From Sparassis latifolia (taxonomy: Eukaryota; Basidiomycota; Agaricomycetes; Polyporales; Sparassidaceae): a stretch of 64,000 nt of DNA. Shown one piece after another: positions 23,350-33,686 of the stretch (its first letter is position 1; every line of letters starts with the position of its first letter). The DNA lies in the NCBI GenBank assembly GCA_018466975.1, contig CM031555.1, positions 2,666,001 through 2,730,000 of the forward strand, written 5' to 3'. Under the pieces are notes generated by a model. The model was not told where the DNA came from. It saw only the letters and a program-made list of their open reading frames with translations, and searched no databases. The translations under genes were made by a program, and so were the position numbers.

Positions 23350-24680
23350 TTACGCCCTCTTCGCCGCCTGCAAGAATTTGACTTCAACATTCACGGACAG
23401 CAAACAAAACGAGGTCACTCACCCTCGCGCTTCGGGAGGACTGAGCCGGCTTGGCAGCGGTGGTCGACGCCCGCCTAGCCTTTGCGGCGGGCTTCGCCTT
23501 AGCGGTAGCAGTCCTGCCAGTTATCGCCTTGGTGAAATAAAATGAGCATCCAATGAGGTAGAAAGAGGTAACAACCAACCTTCTTAGCAGTATCGCGCCT
23601 GCTCGACGTGGTAGTCTTTTTGGCAGGTGCAACTTTCTTTGCAGGCGCCTTCTTGATTTCCGCCTTCTTCGCTGCTGGAGCAGCCCTCGCCTTGGTCGCG
23701 GTGGCCTTCCTAGCCGTAGTGGTCGACTTAGCCGGAGCAGCCGGCTTCTTAGCGGTGGCAGCCGGTTTCTTTGCAGTCGCCGCTTTCGTCGGCTTAGCGG
23801 CGGCAGCCTTGGGCTTCGCAGCAGCGGCAGCGGACTTGGCCGCAGGCCTTGAAGCAGGCTTAGCAGCAGACTTTGAAGCTGGTTTAGCTGCAGGCTTTGC
23901 GGCAGCCTTGGCAGGTTTAGCGTCGGGCTTATTCTGACCGTCGTATTACTTAATCGCAGTGACATGGAACGGGGCTGTACACACCTCTTTGGTATCGGAA
24001 GTCTCCATAACCCTGGTCTTAGGAGGGAGCTTGACCCGGCCGGAAGGGCCTTGAGAGCATGGCCATGTTAGTGTTTGTTGAATGAGAAGATACGCAGTTG
24101 CAAGCCTACCCTTAGGAAGAACGAAAAGGCTCTTCTCAGCACCAGTGGTTATAGCCCTGCTGAGCTGAGTGGTCTGCGCATTACCGAATTCGATGCTGTA
24201 TGTTTCCTCAACGAACCTGAAACAAGTGATAAGGCTTGCTGAAGCCATTGGAGCCGCCTCCGACACTTACTTCTTGATTTGAGGACGAGACACGCCAGCG
24301 CGGGCATCTTCGGGGTGAGCGGTGATACACTCCTAATTTAGCCACAAACATGTCAGTAACAGCCAATATAGCCCACAATGACGAAGGATGGACAATAGTT
24401 TGTGTTGGTAAGCGCAGAGGAACAAGTGGGAAGGAATGACGAAGAGCGGTGGTGCGCGGCGAAGATCGCGCCCAGTGCCCTACCCCTTTTGGCGACCGCC
24501 GTGAACGACGCCCGGCAGAGGGTATTGTCGACCGTGGCGGAGACGGGAGATGCAGTAAGAGGTCTAAAAAGGTCCTGAGAGACCAACCTTGATCATATCG
24601 ATCCAACTGGGGTGAGTGGGCGCAGGGCGGGAGGCCGCCTTCTTGGATTTGGACGCAGCAGTCTTCTTTGCGGCCGACAT
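23350..24680 (-). CDS. Linker histone H1
   Basis: Binds nucleosome linker DNA and compacts chromatin. Seven exons (24680-24588, 24332-24271, 24216-24110, 24049-23985, 23933-23580, 23527-23423, 23367-23350) join in frame to 267 aa. The N-tail MSAAKKTAASKSKKAASRP leads into an H15 winged-helix domain at about residues 22-95: HPSWIDMIKECITAHPEDAR, SRPQIKKFVEETYSIEF, then SGRVKLPPKTR. The C-tail of about 150 residues is Ala/Lys/Pro repeats (KPAAKPASK, AKKPAATAKK), as in canonical H1. The first intron is long (255 nt), and the last exon is only 18 nt (AAKRA and stop). It is divergent from MZM1. Confidence 0.93.
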
Positions 24681-25336
24681 TTCTAGCCGAGTGTTGAATA
24701 GAAGTTGTTGAATGCTTAGGATGGCTGCTAGGTGCAGCTGGTGTCGATAGAGAGGTACGGACGAGGTGGCGGGAAAGAGGGGCGAGGGATGGTGGTGGTC
24801 CGGGTTGAAGAGGTGTTCAGACTCCGAGGCGCGTCGAAAGCATTCAACAAACTGTAATCGCGTGTCACGTGAGCCATTATCTTAGGGACGCTCGCTCGCG
24901 CCATGTACGCGTCGTTCTCCCCCGTCTAACCAACCAGAGTGTCAAGGTGGGGGAGTGTGAGGTCAACATCTGCATTTTCTAGGAGGAACATACGCGGGGA
25001 ACGTCCGGAAGGCAGCTTGTCGACATCTCTCCCTCTTTGGCGATGTTTCGTTGAATTCTGGCGGACCTTCCTTCTTCCGTTGGGTCTGAGATACATCTTC
25101 AGGGAGTTCGGACGCTGTTTCCGAATATTTTGTACCGCAAGACGGGAGAGACATCGAATGGTCGGTCGTCGAGTGCGTCGCCTTTGCAGAGGCTCATTCG
25201 ACAGCAATGACCATATAAGGAACGCGTCTTGCGCCCCATCTCGCGCAGATCTCGCGAACCTCCGCACGTGATCCTTCTTCCGCATGCACGGACCGCCGCC
25301 GCGTCCTTCGTGCCAGCTCCTTCACCACCGCTGGGC
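24681..25336. promoter_or_regulatory. Divergent promoter region, H1 / MZM1
   Basis: The 656 bp between divergent starts. No separate gene is supported; the open frames here have no motif. It must contain both promoters, but no specific element was identified. Confidence 0.45.
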
Positions 25337-25820
25337 ATGTCCGTATCTCCCGCCCTCCTTACATCTGCGCGCTCAGCTTATCGCACACTACTCCGCGCAT
25401 CTTCCGCAACCTTTGCTGGGGATCCAGAGGTCGCTCAAGGTAAGCGGCAATCAGATTTTGTAGCATGGCGAAACTCATCCGTCTCACAGCTTTTCGTACC
25501 AAGATACGGTCCGAGATTTTGACATATCCCCCACCGGAGGATGCCAAAGTATTTGAGGGGAAAATCTCGCTTGTGCAAGAAATTGCAGATGTCTTGCGTA
25601 AGAACATTGTCCAGGCCGTAAAGCTGGATGATGGAACCGAAGACGGTTCAGCCGCAAGGTTCAGTGAGTACTCACGAGTACTTTCAGAGAAACAGCCTCT
25701 CACTATTTCTCAGAGATACGTTTTACGGAGCACACGGAACTAGGGTCGAACGATTCCGTCAAGCGGCCTCCCCAAGAGGAGTCCAGTCGCAGCGCCAGGA
25801 AAAGGCAACAAACATGGTAA
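25337..25820 (+). CDS. mzm1: LYR-motif complex III assembly factor MZM1/LYRM7
   Basis: Mitochondrial matrix chaperone that stabilises the Rieske iron-sulfur protein before its insertion into complex III. Exons 25337-25439, 25490-25663 and 25714-25820 join in frame to 127 aa. The start is the ATG giving MSVSPALLTSARSAYRTLLR, where the AYR triad takes the place of the LYR motif. AFRTKIRSEIL, KISLVQEIADVLRKNIVQA and a RFTEHTEL block follow, with a basic tail RSARKRQQTW. The match to the family is good in length and motif order. The stop TAA (25818-25820) overlaps the ATG of the next gene as ATGGTAA. Confidence 0.85.
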
Positions 25821-26408
25821 GTGTTCTGCCACCTCTAATACCTTCCGCATTCTTGTCGCGGGCGTGGATCGCGTGTCTTATTCACCAAAGTTGTTCAGCC
25901 GTTGCAGCTGAGGGCACGAAGGAGAGCGATGCTGCTCCCCGGGTCCCGCGCTATTATTCTCAGCTAAAGAAAGCCAGCAAGCAGCGCGTTGTCCCGGAAC
26001 TGAAGGAGGAGGATCTTGAGGAATCGTTCGTTCGAGGTGGTGTTCGCATCAATGCCAGTGCATGCCTGTATGTTAAGCATAATGTCGAACAGGTAGCGGC
26101 CCCGGTGGCCAGTCGATCAATAAAACGGAAAACAATGTGCAGCTCCTGCACAAACCGACCGGTTTCCGAGTGTCATGTCAGGAAACGCGCTCTCTATTAC
26201 AGAACAGAAAGCTCGCTAGGCGAGTGTTACTTGATAAGGCATGAGACAGACATGTTTGGGATCGTGGAGAAGCTGACGGTCCATCTTCTATCAGTTGGAC
26301 GCCATGTATAATCCTGGACTTTCGAAGCAGGAGTTGAAAAGGGCGCTTCAAATCGAGAGAGAACGACGAAGGAAGAAGAAGGCTAAACAAAAGGCAGCCT
26401 CAGAGTAG
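25814..26408 (+). CDS. Mitochondrial GGQ-domain peptide release / ribosome rescue factor
   Basis: Short class-I-like release factor that hydrolyses peptidyl-tRNA in stalled mitochondrial ribosomes (ICT1/mtRF-R/Rso55 type). Exons 25814-26036, 26093-26238 and 26295-26408 join in frame to 160 aa. The catalytic loop GSGPGGQSINKTENNV is built across intron 1 and contains GGQ. KPTGFRVSCQETRSL and KLARRVLLDKLDAMYNPGLS follow. The tail ERERRRKKKAKQKAASE is strongly basic, typical of rescue factors that enter the mRNA channel. Codon-recognition domains are absent. Intron 2 (26239-26294) starts with GC instead of GT. The N-terminus (MVSVLPPLIPSAFLSRAW) could be a weak mitochondrial presequence. The start is inferred, since a separate upstream exon cannot be excluded. 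Confidence 0.85.
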
Positions 26409-26770
26409 GCTGTACTTGCGAGGACAAATCGAATGGTCAGGCAGCGTCGCTTGTTACGCTCAGTCCAACATCTTTGTGTATTGTTTCTCGACTTCTGTCT
26501 TTACTGTTATTATGCATACTAGAAGGCAATCCTATTATAATTGTCTTCGGGTACCACAGAGGAATATATGCAACTCCTGCCTTCTCCCTGATTCAAAAGG
26601 TAGAACTTCAGGCCTGTCTCGATATGGCAAGCGTGTATGATGTCGGCCTGGGCCGGTTGTGTTGCTGCGACTCGGCTGCAGCACTGCACCAAAACACGAG
26701 TGCCTTTTCTCTCGAAATTATTAACTTCTCTTCTTATCTTTAACAGTCGCGTTGGCAAAGAAGGACGAGC
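26409..26770. other. Intergenic upstream of CAP
   Basis: A 362 bp spacer between the GGQ factor and CAP, presumably carrying the CAP promoter. No gene or repeat recognised. Confidence 0.4.
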
Positions 26771-28774
26771 ATGGCATCTACAGGTGGTCTTCATTCGTTG
26801 GCCACCATCATCAAGAGGTTGGTGCCCATACCCCGCAGCTAGATTCTACCCTCATGCACGCGCACCCACAGGCTAGAGGCTGCTACCTCCCGCCTCGAGG
26901 ACCTCGCGAACCTCCCGCAGTCCGCGTTGACGCAGCTGCAGGGTACTTCCGTCACCCAATATACATCTGCGTCCTCTGAGCCAACGCCGGTGCCACCACC
27001 ACCGCCACCACCGCCCGCGACCGTCGTTCCACCGCCCGCGCCAACCCTAGCGGAGGACCCGAAGTCGGTCGTCGCCTACGACGAGCTGATCATCGACGGC
27101 AAGCTCAAGCCCTTCGTGGATCTTACCAAGAGCTTCGCCGGCGCGTCCGTGATTGAGCAGGTACGTGCGCTCGGTGCCCACTCATCCCACGACGCTCACG
27201 CGCGCAGGTTGCACTGCTGGAGAAGGAGTTTGCGGACCTGCGCGACCTGCTGCTGGTCGCCGCGTCGTGCAAGAAGCCCGACCAGAAGGCATTCGAGACG
27301 CTGCTTGCGCCGCTGCAGAAGGACATCGAGGCGATCTCGCGCGCGAAGGAGGCGAATCGGAAGGATCGAGATTGGTTCACGCACCTGTCGACCGTCGCGG
27401 AGGGCGCCCCGTGTGTTGGGTGGGTCACTGTAGTAAGTGTATAGTCACGAATGCGCGGACCCGGCTTGACGCATTCGCGAACCTAGGAACCTAAACCCGG
27501 TCCCTATGTTGCTGATATCAAGGACTCAATGCAGTTCTACGGCAACCGCGTTCTGAAGGAATACAAGGAGAAGTATGTCCTTCAATCATTTTCGCTCGTA
27601 CAGGTTCTTCACGCATCTCGTCTAGGGACGCGAAACACGCAGAATGGGTCAGAGGGTACGTCGGACTTTTGGAGGAATTACGGAAATACATCATGGAATA
27701 CCACACGACCGGTCTTGTGTGGAACCCTAAGGTAAGCACTACTCGAATGGTCAGGACATAGAAGGAAACTGATTTAGCACCTCCACGTATAAGGGTATCG
27801 CAGTAGAGCAATATCATGCATTCTCTCCACAAGCATCAGGAGGTGTCCCACTGCCTCCAGCGCCTCCACCACCGCCCCCCGCAGCCCCCGCAGCACCGCC
27901 AGCACCAGCATCTGTTCCCGCAGCAGCTGGCGGCGTCGCCGCTGTATTCGCTGAGCTCAATCGCGGAGAGGAGGTAACGAAGGGGCTGCGCAAGGTCGAT
28001 AAGAGCCAGATGACGCATAAGAATCCTGCACTGCGGGCCGGCAGCACCGTTCCCAGCAGCACAAGTCCTACAGGTAAGATTGCTGCGAGCTGCACTTTGC
28101 CCAGCGGCACCAACTATACTTCAGGTGCAAAACGACCAATTAAACCCAGCAAACCGCAGGCGCTGATGGGCAAGAAACCCGCCAAGTTCGCGCTCGAGGG
28201 CAACAAATGGGTTATTGTAAGTCGTATGATTCGGTCTGTCCGGAATCCTGATCAAATCAGCGACTGTGGTCGTTAGGAATATCAAGAAAACGAGTCCGCC
28301 TTGGCAGTGGAGAACGTGGAGCTCAGCCAAACGGTCAACCTCTTCGGTTGCAAGAATTCGACGTTAATCGTCAAGGGGAAGGTCAATGCGGTTACACTAG
28401 GTATGCGGTATTATACACGGGCGTATCCTGAAGCTCAGACGGACTTTGCCACAGTGAACTGCATCAAAACTTCCGTGCTGGTGGAGTCGGTCATCTCGTC
28501 AGTCTCGGTCATGAACTGCCCGTCGTTTGCATTGCAGATTACCGGGTCTGCACCGACAATCCAGCTGGACTCGACAGATTCGGGGCAAATCTACCTGTCC
28601 AAGGACTGTCTCGGCGTCGAGATCACGACTGCGAAGTGTAGCGCGATCAACATCAGCTTACCGGTGGAGGGCGAGGAGGAAGGCGTGTTCCACGAGCACC
28701 CCGTGCCGGAGATGTTCCTGACGGTCATCAAAGATGGGAAGCTCGTCACCACTGCGGTAGAACATAGTGGGTAG
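26771..28774 (+). CDS. cap1: Adenylyl cyclase-associated protein (CAP/Srv2)
   Basis: Actin-monomer recycling protein that also binds adenylyl cyclase. Nine exons (26771-26817, 26872-27160, 27208-27432, 27487-27572, 27626-27731, 27794-28073, 28125-28216, 28277-28400, 28455-28774) join in frame to 522 aa. The N-terminus (TIIKRLEAATSRLEDLA) matches the cyclase-binding helix. The helical-folded domain follows at about 80-270 (ALLEKEFADLRDLLLVAAS, EPKPGPYVADIKDSMQFYG). Two proline tracts occur, one linking the domains (PLPPAPPPPPP). A WH2-like stretch and KRPIKPSKPQALMGKKPAKF come next. The C-terminal beta-helix CARP domain (NVELSQTVNLFGCKNSTLIV, ISSVSVMNCPSFALQ) completes it. It is convergent with the HIT gene, 86 bp away. 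Confidence 0.96.
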
Positions 28775-28860
28775 CATGGGTTGATCGTTATCAATATAAT
28801 ATACATTGCATGCGGATTGGATCTATACAAAGATGGGACGACGGCGTGCAAGGTGGCATG

Positions 28861-29680
28861 CTACAGCCTGCCTTTCATCTTCTCCAGGGTAGCCGCCAGT
28901 TCCTCCTTACTGGCCTGCCTCGTCGGCCAGTTGTCATTGACGCTCAAGACGAGACCCTCCTTCTCATTGGGCTTGGGAATGACATGGAAATGGACATGAT
29001 CGACGTGCTACGCGACAAAAATTCAACGGGAGCGAGGTGGGATGAATTGCCTCCGACTCAGCGGGTCGATCACTCACCTGGAATGCCAACTTCCCGTTGT
29101 TCTGGGGAATAAATATATCGGTTAGAATCTAGCACAGATGGTTCGACTAGATTCACGGACCTGCAGGATGTTGTATTGCTCTGCACCCGTGGCCAATGCG
29201 ACTTTCTTGACCGCTGGGGCTATGTCCTGCAAGTACTCGTCGGGCAGCTCGGCGAGTGTCTTGGCATGGTCTGCAAGCCAACGCAATTAAACACATCGGT
29301 CTATCAAACGGCCGTTCAAAATAAAAGTTGCCCACATTTGGGGATCACCTGCGTGTGACCTTCTGAGACTGGGGAGATGTCAAGGAAGGCATAGCTGGAT
29401 CGTCCCAGTGCGGGATCAACGCAGCGTCGCGTTGGTCATTGATTCATGGCGCACCTGCGTTCGGTCTCGAGCACCTTGAAGCTGGGTATTTCTCCTGGCT
29501 CATTTTTGTTAGCGTGACCAGCGTTCTCAATGGCCTGCACGGCTACCCTTGATAATCTTGCAGAACAAACATCTACGGTTGGAGACTCATTAGTCACCAG
29601 AATTTCCGATAACCAAGCCATGCAGCAGATCATGGTAGACAACATCACACTAACCCTGCAATTAAAGTCGCATGCGCCAT
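28861..29680 (-). CDS. HIT-family nucleotide hydrolase (Hint type)
   Basis: Purine nucleoside phosphoramidase of the histidine-triad family. Seven small exons (29680-29655, 29572-29547, 29494-29455, 29394-29336, 29270-29161, 29101-29078, 29007-28861) join in frame to 143 aa, the normal Hint length. Motifs: CLFCKIIKGEIPSFKVLET, YAFLDISPVSEGHTQVIPKY and the triad HVDHVHFHVIPKP (HxHxH with the nucleophilic central His). Three exons are only 24-26 nt. The start ATG (MAHATLIAG) is the only one giving a matching phase at exon 2; it is the least certain part. Confidence 0.9.
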
Positions 29681-30061
29681 TATGACCTTGCAGAATAAGC
29701 AGAGATGTTGGTCAGTCACAGACGGCACCGTGACACTGCACTGGATCAGGGTTGAATCTAATCAGTTCCCAGATGGCGTCCGAATCAATGATCCCCGTAC
29801 TTAGGCGCCGAGTTCAGTATGTTTGGACCGTCCAGTGCTGCACGTCTCGATTTCGTATGAGCTGGCCCTATCATCAACCTTTGCTCCTGCTTCCATCTTC
29901 TCCAATATCGTATCTCTACGGACTCTCTTGAATTCCCTGATATTCATATTATTCGTCTCACATGGATAACGCCGGGTGGCACGCAAGACACCAAGCGAAG
30001 AAAGCAAGTGTTTCCAAATTCATTGCGGACAGCCCACTCCTTCATGCATTGACTTGCGCAG

Positions 30062-33000
30062 GAATTTGAGCGATGGAGCACTCCTCAGCGGGGGCCAGAT
30101 GGCCGCTTCCAGCCCGTGGAGGAGACCCACCCGATGCAAGAGCCTCCCCCAGGGGCATTACCCAACCTGCGTGTTTCCATTCCATCCCCACAGCCACCGG
30201 TCAACGGGAAAGCAACTACACCACCTCCAAGAGACGAGTCGCGCAGTAATGGGCGCACAGATGGACTCCCTAGCGTCTCCCCAGGCAGCATGTGGTCAAA
30301 CGCAACGCTGAGGGAGTCTGCCTTCCACTCGCCCGTACCGACTAATGTATCGCAGTTGACGCGCATGAGTGCCGTCCAGCGATCGCAGAACTTGAGGGTT
30401 GCCCACATGAATCCTTATTTGCAGCTGATGACGGGACCACTCCTACGGTATGACACGGTGGACGTTCAGGGGGTATGGCGCGGCGCAGCTCTCATTGTTA
30501 GTGAGTGCGACGCGTCTTACTACCTTTCTTCTCATTTCATTGATTTAATGTGGTATCTGAAAGCCGTCGATGCTAGTTCTGTATATGATCCTAACCCTAC
30601 GCTCGCCTACTCTTGGGACCCTGACCGACCGGTCAAACGGAAGGTCAACACACCACAGTCGTGCGTCAGTACTCCAGACCCACTTCATAATCCTGCTGAT
30701 CCTATGTCCAGATCTCCGCCGAGCCCTGAGGTCGAAACACAACCAGGTCCTCGCGAGGTGTTCAAAAATGTGGATGGTCAAGAAATCTGGGTATATTACG
30801 GCACTGGCGGGTATATATCATTCTTCTCTTCTGCCGTGTACTTTGACAGTGGACGAAGTCTCTAACACGGGTCTTACAGAACGTATACCTTTTGGAGGTT
30901 CATCATCGAGGTTCCTCTAGGCCCAAGTGAGATGCAAGTCAAGTACCGCGTGAACAATGGTCAAGAATTCGAGTTCTACGTGCCAGGGCGTTCTCAGAAC
31001 ATGCGCTTCGCGGCGTTTTCTGTGCGTTCTGGATTATTCCTTCTCTCTGCTCTCATATTCATTTATTTTCAGTGTAACGGTTTCAGTTCCGGTGTAAACC
31101 CTAATGATTTCTGTGGACCAGGATTCTATAGTGGTTATGATCCGGTATGGACTGACCTCCTCTCCAAGCATGCTGAGGAGCCCTTCCACGCATTGGTTGG
31201 CGGTGGAGATCAACTATACTGTGACGGCATAATGCGCGAACCGGAGTTGCAAGAGTGGGTTACCCAGACAAAGCCCGAGGTCAAGAAGAAATGCACGCTC
31301 AAGGAGGAAATGCGGCTCGCCATTGATCGGTTCTATTTCAACCACTATTGCGAGTCCTTCCGGAGGGGGGCGTTTGCTAGGGCAAATAGCTCGATGTGTG
31401 TGCTGCTCTACATCATTTCCGTCGCGTTATGGCGCTGATGTAGCTTCCTTCAAAGCCCGATGTTGAACATGCTTGGTATGATGCAAATCCTCCTTTTCTT
31501 GCTGAAGCTCTCCCTGACCTTATATCTGGGTCGCAGATGATCACGGTCAGTGTCATGAAATCTTATCGACGTATCGACATTCTTGACTGATATCTACCGT
31601 TTATAGATCTGGTAAGCTCTACGCAAATTTTCTGGTGTTTTAGAGCGCTGAGATCGTCCATGAAGATCGACGGGTTCGGAAGCTGTCAGTGGACCATTTC
31701 ATTCATTCAAGACCGATCTCTACTTCGACTAATATGACCACAGACCCCGACGACCTGATGTCATCACCCGTGTTTGGCACGTAAGTCCTGATTACTTCAT
31801 AGGAGATTTTACGGACTTGCAGTTCTCGCCATGCTCACGTTGCGGTTGTCTGGGTGTTATGCACAGGATAGGTGCACGAGGTTACTTTTTCTTCCTTCTT
31901 TTCCAGTGCTTCATCAACAGTATGTGGCGTACCGTGTCTTTCAGTGTCACGCTAACAATAAAACAACCAAGTCGAGGTCGACGGACTGAATGACCGGCAG
32001 CATCCCTTCAAGTCCGTCATTATCGGTGCACCTGGGCCATTTATTCCATTCCGGTCACATTCCTTTTTGACCTACCTGGGTCCTCACGTCTCCATGCTGT
32101 TGCTCGATTGTCGGTTCGTATGTCTATCTTGACTCTTGCGCGGGCTCATCTGAGCCTCACATAGTGCGGAGAGAAAGAAGGACCAAGTATGTAGCCCACA
32201 GGAGTACAAGACGGTGTTTGAGCGAGTGTATGAGCTCCCCCCGGATGTAGAGCATCTCGTGATCCTGCTGGGTGTGTATATGTTGAGGTCGTTCCTGAGT
32301 ATGCTCTGAAGTCATTGTTGGCAGGGATTCCTATCGCCTATCCTCGGATGGTTTTCCTGGAGAACTTGCTGGAATCCAAAATGAATCCTTTAGTCGCCCT
32401 GGGAAGGGCGGGTTCGCTGGGTCTTTCCAGTTTTGTCAACAAGTTCAATGCTGATGCCGAATTGCTTGACGATCTCGTAAGTGAACCTGCCACGCCTTTG
32501 TGTTGTGGTAGAACATGGTATGTTCCTAGCTGAATTTGTCTCCGTAGAACGATCACTGGACAGCAAAGATGCACAAGGTATGCCAAGGAGATAATGTATC
32601 AATTCCACCATTGATCTGTGACATTATAGCGGGAACGAAACTGGTTCATCGAACAGCTGCAGCTCTTCGCGAAAGCCAAACATTGTCGCATAACTTTCGT
32701 GGCAGGAGATGTGCATTGTGCTGCAGTCGGTGTCCTCAAAACTCTTCAGAAGAACAAGAAGAAAGGCGGTATACCGCCCGCTCAGGACCATCGATACATG
32801 CTCAATATCGTGACCAGTCAGATTTCGCTGTCTTTCCGTTGCCTACATCATTTACTGACGTTACGCTAGGTGCAATAGTGAACACGCCGTGAGTTGTTGT
32901 CGATCTCATTAAACGACTTTTGCCTCATTGCATGACTTCAGACCTCCCAATGGTGTCCTCTCCATGGTATCCGCCCTTTCGACGAAGACGCATCGAACGT

Positions 33001-33360
33001 TACATTATGTGGACACAGATGAGACCATGGTAAGCTCATCACATTCTCGTCTCACCGCAAATGTCAATCTGAGTACGCGTTGCTGTGCGTGCCATGCGTA
33101 GGTCCCAGTATTCGAAAGGGACGCCAACGGAGCACCCACGAAAAGCAAGTATATCATGGGAAGACGGAACTATTGTATAGTAAATTGGGAGTCAGCCTCA
33201 GGCGACCTTATCTTCGAGTTGCGAATTGAAAAGAACAAGGGAATGGGAGAGACCACAGGGTAGATCCACCCCGCTCTTCCCGTTGTCTTGTCCGACACTG
33301 ATGCACATCGTTGGCAGATATGCTGTTCGCTCACCACCACCTCGTTGGGCCCGATCGTAG
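30062..33360 (+). CDS. PhoD-like metallophosphatase family protein, micro-exon-rich
   Basis: Fungal protein of the PhoD-like phosphatase group; metal-dependent phosphodiester or monoester hydrolysis is inferred. Nineteen exons join in frame from 30062: 30062-30500, 30564-30810, 30880-31021, 31073-31395, 31456-31475, 31537-31545, 31607-31611, 31666-31684, 31744-31780, 31867-31919, 31972-32113, 32165-32271, 32325-32476, 32548-32577, 32630-32816, 32870-32888, 32942-33029, 33102-33259, 33318-33360. Motifs: TYTFWRFIIEVPLG, GGGDQLYCDGIMREPELQEW, the catalytic-type MLDDHDLIDGFGSYPDDLM, GARGYFFFLLFQ, and FVAGDVHCAAVGV near the end. The first residues are Pro-rich. The true start is unresolved: an upstream ATG at 29962 opens a frame with KFIADSPLLHALT, but it does not reach exon 30062 in phase. 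Confidence 0.88.
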
Positions 33361-33686
33361 TCTCCCCTTCTCTTGTGACACCCCTACGATACTAGTCAGA
33401 GCATCGCTGCCATCGCTGCCATAATATTACTACCACGTCCGGTTCTAAGGTACAATAATAGTAGTGATTGTGGATGGTCCAGACATCGTCTGCACGCCTC
33501 GTGTCCTGCCTTCATTTTTCCGTAGGGCACATGCGTTCCATTGTACCACGGTTTCCTGCAATATTAATGTGACAAGCTTGATGGTGACTGAGCAGTTGCC
33601 TGGAGGAATTTGGGAGATCCCGTTGCTTTTTAGAGCTGCTACTACAAGAAATAGGACCGAACATTGTCATCGTGCAATTCAAAGGG
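33361..33686. other. Convergent intergenic spacer
   Basis: The 3' flanks of the PhoD-like and ASH2-type genes. No gene recognised. Confidence 0.4.
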
